Part shown: piece after piece, positions 1-7,219 of the stretch | How positions within the stretch are numbered: position 1 is the stretch's first letter | How the letters are laid out: each line of letters starts with the position of its first letter | Source: Rikenellaceae bacterium | Lineage (GTDB): Bacteria > Bacteroidota > Bacteroidia > Bacteroidales > UBA932 | Assembly: GCA_900769735.1 (NCBI GenBank) | Contig: CAAGHY010000137.1 | Span: forward strand, 1-10,889 | Direction of reading: 5' to 3' | DNA length: 10,889 nucleotides | Program-made: the position numbers and the translations under genes | The notes under the pieces: model-generated | The model's database searches: none | Told to the model about the DNA's origin: nothing | What the model saw: the letters and a program-made list of their open reading frames with translations, nothing else

Positions 1-1630
1 AACCACCGTTCACATACACCACCTTATAACGTGCTGCGCCATCAGGGTAAAGCAGAATACCATTGCTGTCCATCTCAGTACCAACAAAACATCTGTGCTG
101 CATTACAGTATCCCTAAGGGTATTGTCAGTTCTTGAGAACACTTCATACTCAGCCTCCAAATGGCGTGCAGAAGGCAAGAATTTACGTGCAGTAAGCTTG
201 ATTCCGCTATCCATAAAGATATCCTTGTAGTAACCGTCCCTGCTCTCAGAAGGATGCACTGCAAGAGCTCCTACAGCATCAGACTCCTGAACAGCCGGAG
301 CAGCATCAAAATCAACCCTTATACTGTAAGGAACACCGTTCAATACCTCTCTTCCCGACAAATACTCAGTTCCATACTCTCCCCTTCTTGAAACCACTGT
401 AGACTCACAACGTACAGAAATGTACCACTCGCCTGCAACTGGATTCTCAATTACAAGATTTTTGCTGCAACCTCTGTCAACATTCTTGATCTCAGTATTG
501 TGGTGGAATGCAAACTCACCCGCCTTGGCCATAACTGACAAATCAAAATTGTCTTTGCCTTTGTAGCCGGCAAGGGTTACAATTGCTTTCTTGGTTCCTT
601 CCGGAACATTCACTGTAAAATGATGGTACTGCAAATCACCTATTCGGGTGTACAAAGGATCATTGTCCTCTGTCTTTTTCTTCATCTCACGCAACTCTCC
701 CGGTTTCAGTTCACCTTTAACCCTTGTTGTACCGTTACCGTCCATAGCATAAAGCATCATAGCCGCCATATACTCAAGACGGTCACCTGAAGTGATTGAC
801 TCAGGATGCGAACCTGTTACAACTACCCTGCCTGTCTGGGCAGATTTCTTGTAAGCCAATGAGCTCACCTGGTTATGCATGTGTCTGGTAGGTGCATCAG
901 CTGCAACAGTGTCATAAACATATCTCATAAGAGGCTCTGTACCCTCTGGGATAATTCCTCCTTCACCATAATAAGCATAGGCGCCACCCCAGTGATAAAG
1001 GCTGTCCACCCTGCCGTCTCCTCCAAACTGGAAATATTTCAGAAGCGGGCTTCCCTCTACAGACTCCATAGCTGTATAGCTGTCATAAAGGCCAGTTGTA
1101 TGGGCAGTTCCCGGCCATATTGAAAGGTATTTGTCATTTGGAGTATACTCCTCACCCTCCTTGTAAACTCCGTTTGAAGAGATGAAGAATCCTGCGCAAG
1201 TACCTACATAAGAACCTCCGTTCTCTACAAATTTGCGGATATTCTCCCTTCCCTGCGGAGTAAGTGAGTTGCCGTGGCTGGTTGCCTTGCCTCCGTTCAT
1301 ATAGATCATACGGAAACGGGGTGAACCGTCGGGATAAAGAAGGACACCATTTGCATCCCAAGGGTTTCCGCAAATCATCTCTTTTTGGATAACTGTATCC
1401 ATAATGGTAAGATAATTCACAGGATCATGTGATGCAGAAATGAATGCCTCCCAAGAAAGGCCAAGGAATCTGGTTGAAGGGAGATCCTTTTTGGAGGTAA
1501 GGTTAATGCCGGCATCCATAAACACATCTTTATAGTAACCGTGTGTACCTGTGCTCCTCTCCTGCGCTGACGCAAAGAGTGATGACGCTGCCAAAGCAAT
1601 GGCCAGCAAAGATTTATAAAATTTCCTCAT
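1..1630 (-). CDS. Exported tandem class I GATase-like (BPL_N-type) protein with PPC-like domain, 3' end off window
   Basis: An open frame runs from ATG 1630 to the left edge without a stop (543 full codons), so the C-terminus is missing. Residues 1-22 form a signal peptide: a basic start (MRKFYK), a hydrophobic core, and ASA before Gln23. Residues 31 to about 300 resemble the BPL_N / class I glutamine amidotransferase fold. There is a strand ending in MNGG, then IRKFVENGGSYVGTCAGFF with the nucleophile-elbow Cys145, and later GSHPES with His275 and Glu277, giving a complete Cys-His-Glu set. Residues about 330-447 look like a PPC-type beta-sandwich (KGKDNFDLSV, GEWYISVRC). From residue 466 the N-terminal domain starts again (GYYKDIFMDSGIKLT), matching residues 31-114 at roughly half the positions. 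The protein is probably periplasmic or surface-exposed. Its substrate is unknown, and amidotransferase chemistry is an inference from the fold only. The gene follows the NAD operon terminator and need not share its function. Confidence 0.85.
   Translation of the reverse strand, partial: MRKFYKSLLAIALAASSLFASAQERSTGTHGYYKDVFMDAGINLTSKKDLPSTRFLGLSWEAFISASHDPVNYLTIMDTVIQKEMICGNPWDANGVLLYPDGSPRFRMIYMNGGKATSHGNSLTPQGRENIRKFVENGGSYVGTCAGFFISSNGVYKEGEEYTPNDKYLSIWPGTAHTTGLYDSYTAMESVEGSPLLKYFQFGGDGRVDSLYHWGGAYAYYGEGGIIPEGTEPLMRYVYDTVAADAPTRHMHNQVSSLAYKKSAQTGRVVVTGSHPESITSGDRLEYMAAMMLYAMDGNGTTRVKGELKPGELREMKKKTEDNDPLYTRIGDLQYHHFTVNVPEGTKKAIVTLAGYKGKDNFDLSVMAKAGEFAFHHNTEIKNVDRGCSKNLVIENPVAGEWYISVRCESTVVSRRGEYGTEYLSGREVLNGVPYSIRVDFDAAPAVQESDAVGALAVHPSESRDGYYKDIFMDSGIKLTARKFLPSARHLEAEYEVFSRTDNTLRDTVMQHRCFVGTEMDSNGILLYPDGAARYKVVYVNGG
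2..235 (-). repeat. Protein-level tandem domain repeat, copy 2, cut by window edge
   Basis: This stretch encodes residues 466-543, which repeat the fold start seen at residues 31-114, 435 residues downstream. It ends at VNGG exactly at the window edge. The part of the copy that would hold the nucleophile Cys and the His-x-Glu motif is not visible. Confidence 0.75.
1289..1540 (-). repeat. Protein-level tandem domain repeat, copy 1
   Basis: This stretch encodes residues 31-114 of the exported protein, from GYYKDVFMDAGINLT to the MNGG strand end. It aligns with the stretch at 2-235, sharing GYYKD, FMD, LPS, DTV, NG and LLYPDG, with about half of the ungapped positions identical. The first copy has a few extra residues in the middle. 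Confidence 0.75.
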
Positions 1631-1642
1631 AAATTGTATCGG

Positions 1643-1680
1643 TTAAAAAGGGCGACTCATTTTTTTAATGGTCACCCTTA
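1643..1680 (-). terminator. Intrinsic terminator ending the NAD operon
   Basis: Read on the minus strand, AAGGGUGAC pairs with GUCGCCCUU (9 pairs including one G-U). The stem is extended by CAU/AUG across a single-base bulge, closes on a 7-base A/U loop, and is followed by a short U run (CCCUUUUUAACC). The stem arms are 1671-1679 and 1648-1656. It lies 21 bases after the stop of the 2-hydroxyacid dehydrogenase gene and ends about 13 bases before ATG 1630. It therefore most likely terminates the upstream operon, though it could also act as a leader hairpin for the next gene. Confidence 0.7.
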
Positions 1681-1700
1681 TATAGTTCATTAAAAAGACT

Positions 1701-2630
1701 TTAGTTGTTCTTTATATTCTCTGCAATCTTCTCAACCAGACATTTTCTTGCCTCCTGGCTGGCCCAGCCAATGTGAGGGGTAAGAAGGATCTTTGAAGGA
1801 TCTGCCACCTTGAAGTAAGGTGAATCCAGCGGAAGCGGCTCTTTTGAGAACACATCCACTCCTGCACCTGCAATAAGGTTGTCATTCAATGCCTGAACAA
1901 GATCAGTCTCATTGATGATACCGCCTCTGCCCAAGTTGATGATATAAGCGGTTGGTTTCATAAGTTTGAGCTGCTCATATCCAATAAGGTTGTTTGTACG
2001 CTCGTTCAACGGGCAGTGAACAGAGATGATGTCACACTCACTCATCAAAGTCTCAAGTGAAACAGCCTCAAACTCATCTGAATGAGGGTTGCCTGAAGTT
2101 GAGTAGTAAACCACATCCATTCCAAACGCTTTTGCAATGTGTGCAACTTTACCGCCAATGTTACCCAAGCCTACAACACCGTATTTCTTTCCTTTAAGCT
2201 CCCAGAAACATTTGCTTACATCTGTGAATGAAGGGCCTTTAGAGTAGTTTCCGCTCTTCACGGCGTTATCAAAATACGGAAGCTGGCCAACCAATGAAAG
2301 TACCATTGAGAATGTAACCTGTACAACGCTCTCAGTTGAGTAACCGATAGCATTCTTAACAGGAATACCCTTGCTGTTTGCGTATGGGATATCCACATTG
2401 TTGGTACCAGTTGCAGCCACACAAATAAGCTTGAGGGTTGGACAAGCATCAATCTGCTCCTTACCGATAATCACCTTATTTGTAATGATCACATCAAATC
2501 CCTGGATTCTCTCAAAAACCTCCTCAGGTTTAGTAAAAGGATATGTAACAAGTTCTCCCTGGGCAGCAATAGGCTCCAAAGAAATGTCACTTCCTATTGT
2601 ATCTGCATCCAAAAAAACAATCTTTCTCAT
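1701..2630 (-). CDS. D-2-hydroxyacid dehydrogenase (glycerate dehydrogenase-like)
   Basis: NAD(P)H-dependent D-isomer-specific 2-hydroxyacid dehydrogenase of 309 residues, a normal length for the family. The NAD-binding motif GLGNIG is at residues 154-159. The three catalytic positions are present: Arg235 in NLGRGG, Glu264 in DVFSKEP and His286 in TPHIGW. The segment ATGTNNVDIPYANSKGIPV and the following GYSTES resemble glycerate dehydrogenase / hydroxypyruvate reductase (HprA-type) enzymes, so reduction of hydroxypyruvate or a similar 2-keto acid is the best guess. The substrate cannot be fixed from sequence. I chose ATG 2630; an in-frame TTG at 2639 would add three residues but is less likely. 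It is the last gene of the nadB-nadC-nadA operon, 25 bases after the nadA stop and just before a terminator. PdxB is unlikely because it is considerably longer. The protein is cytoplasmic. Confidence 0.9.
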   Translation of the reverse strand: MRKIVFLDADTIGSDISLEPIAAQGELVTYPFTKPEEVFERIQGFDVIITNKVIIGKEQIDACPTLKLICVAATGTNNVDIPYANSKGIPVKNAIGYSTESVVQVTFSMVLSLVGQLPYFDNAVKSGNYSKGPSFTDVSKCFWELKGKKYGVVGLGNIGGKVAHIAKAFGMDVVYYSTSGNPHSDEFEAVSLETLMSECDIISVHCPLNERTNNLIGYEQLKLMKPTAYIINLGRGGIINETDLVQALNDNLIAGAGVDVFSKEPLPLDSPYFKVADPSKILLTPHIGWASQEARKCLVEKIAENIKNN

Positions 2631-2655
2631 AATTTTCAATTTTTCTTCCCTGCAA

Positions 2656-3579
2656 TTATTTGTTCAACATCTCAGTAATTGGAGCAAGCGCCCTTGCAGA
2701 AATTTCCTGTGGCACCTTCACCTCAAATTTCTCATCCCTAAGAGCCTCATACACCTTCTCCAGAGTTGCAAGTTTCATATACTCACAAACAATCTTTTCT
2801 GAAACAGGAATGAACTCCTTGCCAGGATTGTCTTTAGACAGCTTATGCAATGTACCTACCTCCGTAGCAATGATGAACTGCTTTTTAGGACTCTGGGATG
2901 CGTGTCTCAATATTCCCGATGTAGAGTACATATAGCAGTTAGGGTTCTCCAAAATGGCAGGATCACTTGAGCAGGCACTCTCAGGGTGGATAAGGACATC
3001 CGCCTCCGGGTATTTTGCCATCATATCAAGTACCATCCTGGTATCCACCTGGTCGTGCACTTTACAGCATCCGTTGTAAAGCTCCATATCGCGGCCGGTC
3101 TGGGATATGATATATGCTCCCAAGTTCTTGTCGGGAACAAAAAATACCTTCTTGTCTGCCGGCAGACCTTTCACAATTGAAAGGGCATTTGCACTTGTGC
3201 AGCAGATGTCTGTGTGGCTCTTTACCTCTGCGGTTGTGTTCACATAACTTACCACCATTCCATCAGGGTTGGCAGCTTTCCAATCCGCAAGGTTCTGGCC
3301 GCAAACTCCGTCTGCCAAAGTACAGCCTGCGCCAAGTGCCGGAACAAGCACCTTTTTCTCAGGAGATATAAGGGCTGCAGTCTCCGCCATAAAATGGACA
3401 CCTGCAAAAACTATGATATCGGCATCTGCACTACCAGCCTTGCGCGAAAGCTCAAGGGAATCTCCAAGGAAATCTGCAATATCCTGAACATCAGGATTTG
3501 AGTAGTAGTGAGCCAATACTATTGCGTTCTTCTCTTTTTTAAGCTCTTCAATCTTCTGTACAAGTTCCTCTCTTGTCAT
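2656..3579 (-). CDS. nadA: Quinolinate synthase NadA
   Basis: Cytoplasmic [4Fe-4S] enzyme that condenses iminoaspartate (from NadB) with dihydroxyacetone phosphate to make quinolinate, the second step of de novo NAD synthesis. At 307 residues it matches the short three-domain form of NadA. The three expected cluster ligands are Cys86 (GAGCTLAD), Cys172 (GCCKVHDQ) and Cys265 (IVCEYMKLATLEKV). Other hallmarks are LAHYYSNPDVQDIAD at residues 22-36, GDSLELSR, AGVHFMAETA, NTTAEVKSHTDICCTSANA, FVPDKNLG, HPES at 198-201 and TSGILRH. The start ATG at 3579 lies 3 bases after the nadC stop, so the two genes are almost certainly co-transcribed and possibly translationally coupled. No anomaly is visible. 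The exposed cluster makes the enzyme oxygen-sensitive in other bacteria, which fits an anaerobe. Confidence 0.98.
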   Translation of the reverse strand: MTREELVQKIEELKKEKNAIVLAHYYSNPDVQDIADFLGDSLELSRKAGSADADIIVFAGVHFMAETAALISPEKKVLVPALGAGCTLADGVCGQNLADWKAANPDGMVVSYVNTTAEVKSHTDICCTSANALSIVKGLPADKKVFFVPDKNLGAYIISQTGRDMELYNGCCKVHDQVDTRMVLDMMAKYPEADVLIHPESACSSDPAILENPNCYMYSTSGILRHASQSPKKQFIIATEVGTLHKLSKDNPGKEFIPVSEKIVCEYMKLATLEKVYEALRDEKFEVKVPQEISARALAPITEMLNK

Positions 3580-3582
3580 ACT

Positions 3583-4437
3583 TTATTTCTCCACTTGAAT
3601 GTTCATACTGATATCCATTCCCTTAACGGTATGGGTAAGTGCACCTACACTTATATAGTCAACACCTGTAGCGGCAACCTCAATAAGGCGTGGAATGCTC
3701 ATATTACCGGAAGCCTCTGTCTTGATTGCCTTGCCTGAAGCCTTGATTGTAGCAACAGCCTGGGTCATTGTAGCGTTGTCCATATTGTCAAGCATAATGA
3801 TATCTGCACCAGCTGCAATAGCTTCATCAACCTCAGCAAGATTTGTGGTCTCAACCTCAATCTTTATTGTAGCAGGGATATTTCCCCTAACCTGCTCAAC
3901 AGCTTTAGTAATGCCACCGGCCATCTTTATATGGTTGTCCTTGATCATAGCCATATCATAAAGGCCCATTCTGTGGTTTGTACCGCCACCGTCCTTAACG
4001 GCCATCTTGTCAAGAACGCGCAAACCTGGAGCTGTCTTGCGGGTATCAAGAAGCTCTGTAGATGTACCCTCAAGCTCCTTTACATATTTTGCAGTCTCAG
4101 TTGCAATACCGCACATTCTCTGGAAGATATTCAATGAAAGTCTCTCACCTTTCAAAAGTGTAGGGTAAGAAGCCTCAATTTTCAAAAGCACATCACCTTT
4201 CTTAACGTGGTCACCGTTCTTGAAATATGGGGTATACACTATATCTTTCTGGAATCTTTCATAAACTTTTTTGATAACCTCAATACCTGAAATTACACCA
4301 TCCTGTTTTGCTGTCATTGTAGCAACAGCATTAAGCGACTCAGGTATAATTGAATCAGTTGTAACATCACCTGTGTTGATATCCTCTTCCAAGCCAAGGT
4401 CTATCAGTTTCTCAATCAAATTCTCGTATTGCATCAT
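3583..4437 (-). CDS. nadC: Nicotinate-nucleotide pyrophosphorylase (quinolinate phosphoribosyltransferase) NadC
   Basis: Transfers phosphoribose from PRPP to quinolinate with loss of CO2, giving nicotinate mononucleotide, the third step of de novo NAD synthesis. At 284 residues it has the usual length. Family motifs occur in order: EEDINTGDVTTDSI at the N-terminus, GERLSLNIFQRMCGIAT, LDTRKTAPGLRVLDK, GGTNHRMGLYDMAMIKDNHI (phosphoribosyl/quinolinate pocket), KIEVET, IMLDNM, EASGNM and ISVGALTH near the C-terminus. Two adjacent ATGs (4437 and 4434) could start the protein; the upstream one is annotated. The gene lies 28 bases downstream of nadB and 3 bases upstream of nadA, so it is the second gene of the NAD operon. 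All residues I would expect in the active site are present, and nothing suggests decay. Confidence 0.98.
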   Translation of the reverse strand: MMQYENLIEKLIDLGLEEDINTGDVTTDSIIPESLNAVATMTAKQDGVISGIEVIKKVYERFQKDIVYTPYFKNGDHVKKGDVLLKIEASYPTLLKGERLSLNIFQRMCGIATETAKYVKELEGTSTELLDTRKTAPGLRVLDKMAVKDGGGTNHRMGLYDMAMIKDNHIKMAGGITKAVEQVRGNIPATIKIEVETTNLAEVDEAIAAGADIIMLDNMDNATMTQAVATIKASGKAIKTEASGNMSIPRLIEVAATGVDYISVGALTHTVKGMDISMNIQVEK

Positions 4438-4465
4438 ATCTGTTAAAAAAATTTCTCTTTTAAAA

Positions 4466-6103
4466 TCAATAGCTCAAATATCCGCGGTTAACCGGAACTG
4501 TGGTAATCTCCTGTCCCATCTGCTGGATTGAGTGTACAAGGTAAGACTCGTCTGCACAAGGGTAATCCTCCCTGTAGTGGCCTCCCCTGCTCTCCTGTCT
4601 CTGAAGTGCAGGATTCATAATTAATGAAGCTACAATAAGTAGTCTCCAGGCTGCATCCTCATAGTACTCCTTAACCGGAACTGTACTTACAACCTTTCTG
4701 CTCATCATAAGCTCAGTTGCAAGCTCCTCAATCTTGCGCAATCCCTCTTTCAAACCCTCCTCGCTCCTTACAATACCAGCGTGGGCGTTCATAATCTCTG
4801 AAACCCTATCTTTCAGGCTCTGGTAGAAACCGGCATTGGTCTCATCCCTGTAGTACTCCTCCTTGAATGCAGGGACACGCTCTGGGGCACCGTTCTTCAC
4901 CGAATCCTCAACTGCCCTGTTGGCAAATACAAGACACTCAAGCAACGAGTTTGAAGCCAACCTGTTGGCACCCATAATACCTGTTGCAGCAATCTCTCCG
5001 CAAACATACAGTCTCTTTATATCTGTACGGCCGTTCACATTTGAAACTACGCCACCAACAGTATAGTGCGCTGCCGGAGCTACCGGGATCTCCTGAGTAA
5101 GGTCATAGCCGAACTCCTTGCATTTTGCAGCAATTGAAGGGAAACGGCTCAAAATCTCCTCGCTGTTCAGATGTTTGAGTGAAAGGATTACATAAGGCAT
5201 ATTGTCCTTGTACATCTGTTTGTAGATTGAGCGGGCCACAATATCCCTTGGTGCAAGCTCGGCAAGCTCGTGGATAGGAACCATAAACCTCTTGCCGTCT
5301 TTTCCCATAAGATGGGCACCCTCACCCCTTACAGCCTCACTGATAAGGAATGCCTTTGAAGAATCTTTTATATATAATCCCGACGGGTGGAACTGGATGA
5401 ACTCCATATCCATAATCCTGCAGCCATTCTTGTATGCAACTGCCAGACCGTCACCTATTGTTGTCTGTGGATTGGTTGTTCTTGCATAGATAGCTGATGT
5501 TCCTCCCGATGTAAGGAATACATTGTTTGCATACAGCAACACCTCACAACCTTTCTCCTTCTCATGCTTGCTCTCACCAAGTGCAGGATTCTCTGTCCAG
5601 CAACGGACACCATAGCACTCCCCGTTGGCTACAAGCAGATCCAGCAAAGATGTATTTTCAAATACTTTGATATTCTCCTTCTCTTCCACTTTGGAAATTA
5701 CAAACTCGGTAACCCAGCGGCCAGTGGAATCACCACCTGCGTGAAGGATTCTCCTTTTGTGGTGGCCACCCTCAAGACCTAGGGCCAGGGCTCCGTTTAC
5801 AGTGTCAAACTGCATTCCATCCGCAATAATTTCCTGAATTCTGTGGGGACCTTCATTTACCAGTACATCTACAACATCATCCTCACACAAGCCTCTGCCG
5901 GCAATCAAGGTATCTGATTTATGAATTTGAGGATCATCCTCAAATGAGGTAACGGCAGCAATTCCGCCCTGGGCATTGAATGAATTGCTCTCTCTTACAA
6001 ATGATTTGGTTATAACTGCAACACTCCCTTTAAACGAAGCTTTGTACGCTGCATACAACCCGGCAAGTCCGCTACCTACCACTATGTAATCAAACTTTTG
6101 CAT
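4466..6103 (-). CDS. nadB: L-aspartate oxidase NadB
   Basis: FAD enzyme of the succinate dehydrogenase/fumarate reductase flavoprotein family that oxidises L-aspartate to iminoaspartate for NadA. At 545 residues it has full length. Motifs seen are the dinucleotide-binding start VVGSGLAGLYAAYKA (residues 8-22), SFNAQGGIAAV, EGGH at 111-114, HAGGDSTGRW at 121-130, MDMEFIQFHPSGL, LAPRDIVAR with the likely catalytic Arg286, AHYTVGG with His346, GANRLASNSLLEC with Arg381, and the C-terminal RESRGGHYREDYP. Glu111 lies in the EGGH motif, which separates aspartate oxidases from true fumarate reductases. Without oxygen the usual electron acceptor is fumarate. The start ATG 6103 follows a 122-base gap that holds the upstream terminator and a candidate promoter. 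It is the first gene of the NAD operon. Confidence 0.97.
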   Translation of the reverse strand: MQKFDYIVVGSGLAGLYAAYKASFKGSVAVITKSFVRESNSFNAQGGIAAVTSFEDDPQIHKSDTLIAGRGLCEDDVVDVLVNEGPHRIQEIIADGMQFDTVNGALALGLEGGHHKRRILHAGGDSTGRWVTEFVISKVEEKENIKVFENTSLLDLLVANGECYGVRCWTENPALGESKHEKEKGCEVLLYANNVFLTSGGTSAIYARTTNPQTTIGDGLAVAYKNGCRIMDMEFIQFHPSGLYIKDSSKAFLISEAVRGEGAHLMGKDGKRFMVPIHELAELAPRDIVARSIYKQMYKDNMPYVILSLKHLNSEEILSRFPSIAAKCKEFGYDLTQEIPVAPAAHYTVGGVVSNVNGRTDIKRLYVCGEIAATGIMGANRLASNSLLECLVFANRAVEDSVKNGAPERVPAFKEEYYRDETNAGFYQSLKDRVSEIMNAHAGIVRSEEGLKEGLRKIEELATELMMSRKVVSTVPVKEYYEDAAWRLLIVASLIMNPALQRQESRGGHYREDYPCADESYLVHSIQQMGQEITTVPVNRGYLSY

Positions 6104-6124
6104 TATAGTTTGGGTAAATTTTCG

Positions 6125-6132
6125 TAAAGTTA
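6125..6132 (-). promoter_or_regulatory. Candidate -7 box of the nadB-nadC-nadA operon
   Basis: On the minus strand this reads TAACTTTA, one base away from the Bacteroidota -7 consensus TAnnTTTG, about 21 bases before the nadB ATG. I see no convincing -33 TTTG upstream. The assignment rests on position, since the box falls in the short gap between a terminator and the first gene of an operon. Confidence 0.4.
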
Positions 6133-6147
6133 ATGATTTTTAATCAT
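6133..6147. promoter_or_regulatory. Palindrome abutting the nadB promoter, possible operator
   Basis: A perfect inverted repeat, ATGATT-TTT-AATCAT, lies directly upstream of the candidate -7 box and so falls in the promoter spacer. That placement suits a repressor site, perhaps one sensing NAD status. No regulator is encoded nearby, and a short AT-rich palindrome can arise by chance. Confidence 0.3.
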
Positions 6148-6165
6148 CACCCTACTATTTAAATG

Positions 6166-6205
6166 AAAAAAAATAGGGATTTGGGCAGCTCCCCAAATCC
6201 CTATT
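6166..6205 (-). terminator. Strong intrinsic terminator after the ROK kinase gene
   Basis: The inverted repeat AATAGGGATTTGGG / CCCAAATCCCTATT forms a perfect 14-pair stem (6172-6185 with 6192-6205) and a 6-base loop. On the minus strand it is followed by a run of eight U residues (plus-strand A run 6166-6173). The plus strand has no T run after the stem, so it acts on minus-strand transcripts. It lies 20 bases after the ROK stop and insulates nadB from the sugar operon. Confidence 0.92.
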
Positions 6206-6225
6206 ATAAAAATACTGCAAAATTA

Positions 6226-7179
6226 TTACCAAGCAAGTGCTGATGCACCCAAAATAGCGGCGTCAGACTCCTTGAGGGCACTTGGAAGCAATTTTACCTT
6301 GCCTTTCCAGATGGAAACCATATTGGCCTCCATAGCCTCGCGGATAGGTTTGAAGATGAACTCTCCGGCACGTGCAAGACCACCGAATACCACAATTGCC
6401 TCAGGGGCACTGAATGCCACAAAGTCTGCAAATGACTCACCAAGTTTCTTGCCTGTAAACTCAAAGATCTTAAGAGCAAGAGCGTCACCTTTCTGAGCAG
6501 CCTCAAACACATCTTTTGAAGTGATGTTCTCAACCTCACGCAACAATGAAGGCTCATCTGATAGCTCAAGCCACTCACCTGCAGTACGTGCAACACCAAT
6601 TGCAGAGCAGTAAGTCTCAAGACAACCTTTCTTGCCGCAACCGCAAGGACGTCCGTTGTGTCTTACAGCAGTAACGTGCCCCAACTCACCGGCAAAACCG
6701 TCGTGTCCGTAAACAAGTTCACCGTTTATGATGATACCGGAACCCACACCTGTACCAAGAGTAATCATAATGAAGTTCTTCATACCTCTTGCAGCACCGT
6801 AGGTCATCTCACCTACAGCAGCGGCATTTGCATCATTTGTAACGGTTACAGGAAGATTGTCCAAAGCAAGTGAAACCTCTTTTGCTAGCTCCACCACAAT
6901 ACCTTTAGCCCACTCCAAGTTTGCTGCATCCTCAATGGTACCGCTGTAATAGTTGCCGTTGGGGGCACCTATACCAATACCCTGGATTTTCTCAAAGCCA
7001 ACCTCTTTGGAAAGCTCTCTGATTGTATCACAAACTGCCTGAATGAACAAACCTGCCTCACCGGCTTTATATTTTGAGCCAATAACTGTCTGGACAACAA
7101 TATTGCCCCTTCTGTCCACTATTCCAATTTTTGTGGTCTGGCCTCCAATGTCCACACCAACTACATATTCTTTCTCCAT
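6226..7179 (-). CDS. ROK family sugar kinase (glucokinase-like)
   Basis: ATP-dependent hexose kinase of the ROK family, 317 residues, a usual length for the family. The N-terminal phosphate-binding motif is DIGGQTTKIGIVD (residues 10-22). The catalytic base is Asp116 in VTNDANAA. The second ATP segment is ITLGTGVGSGI. The sugar/zinc module is complete: GELGHVT with His168, then CGCGKKGCLE with Cys179, Cys181 and Cys186. FGGLARAGEFIF follows near the C-terminus. No helix-turn-helix precedes the kinase domain, so it is an enzyme and not a NagC-type repressor. I chose ATG 7179 because the protein then begins MEKEYVVGVDIGG; an in-frame GTG at 7200 would add seven residues. It lies 40 bases after the permease gene and before a terminator, so the pair forms one operon. 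Glucose is the likeliest substrate, but other hexoses or N-acetylhexosamines are possible. Confidence 0.92.
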   Translation of the reverse strand: MEKEYVVGVDIGGQTTKIGIVDRRGNIVVQTVIGSKYKAGEAGLFIQAVCDTIRELSKEVGFEKIQGIGIGAPNGNYYSGTIEDAANLEWAKGIVVELAKEVSLALDNLPVTVTNDANAAAVGEMTYGAARGMKNFIMITLGTGVGSGIIINGELVYGHDGFAGELGHVTAVRHNGRPCGCGKKGCLETYCSAIGVARTAGEWLELSDEPSLLREVENITSKDVFEAAQKGDALALKIFEFTGKKLGESFADFVAFSAPEAIVVFGGLARAGEFIFKPIREAMEANMVSIWKGKVKLLPSALKESDAAILGASALAW

Positions 7180-7219
7180 TATCTCAATTTCTTTTATCAC
7201 TGAATGATTCCAAGCCTGA

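Noticed and set aside
1152..1599. Two short minus-strand frames (1152-1373 and 1417-1599)
   Set aside because: Both are out of frame with the long exported-protein frame that covers the region, and neither product resembles a protein family.
1677..1690. TATATAAG-like sequence as a promoter for the exported protein gene
   Set aside because: It resembles a generic AT-rich run more than the Bacteroidota -7 box, and the terminator stem would lie between it and the gene.
2371..2802. The longest plus-strand open frame (143 codons), antisense to the dehydrogenase and nadA
   Set aside because: It overlaps two clearly real minus-strand genes and crosses their junction. Its product resembles no family and has the skewed Ser/Leu/Ile composition of an antisense frame.
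6104..6165. A riboswitch upstream of nadB
   Set aside because: The leader after the predicted start is only about 15-20 bases, and the whole gap to the terminator is about 60 bases, with no multi-stem structure visible.
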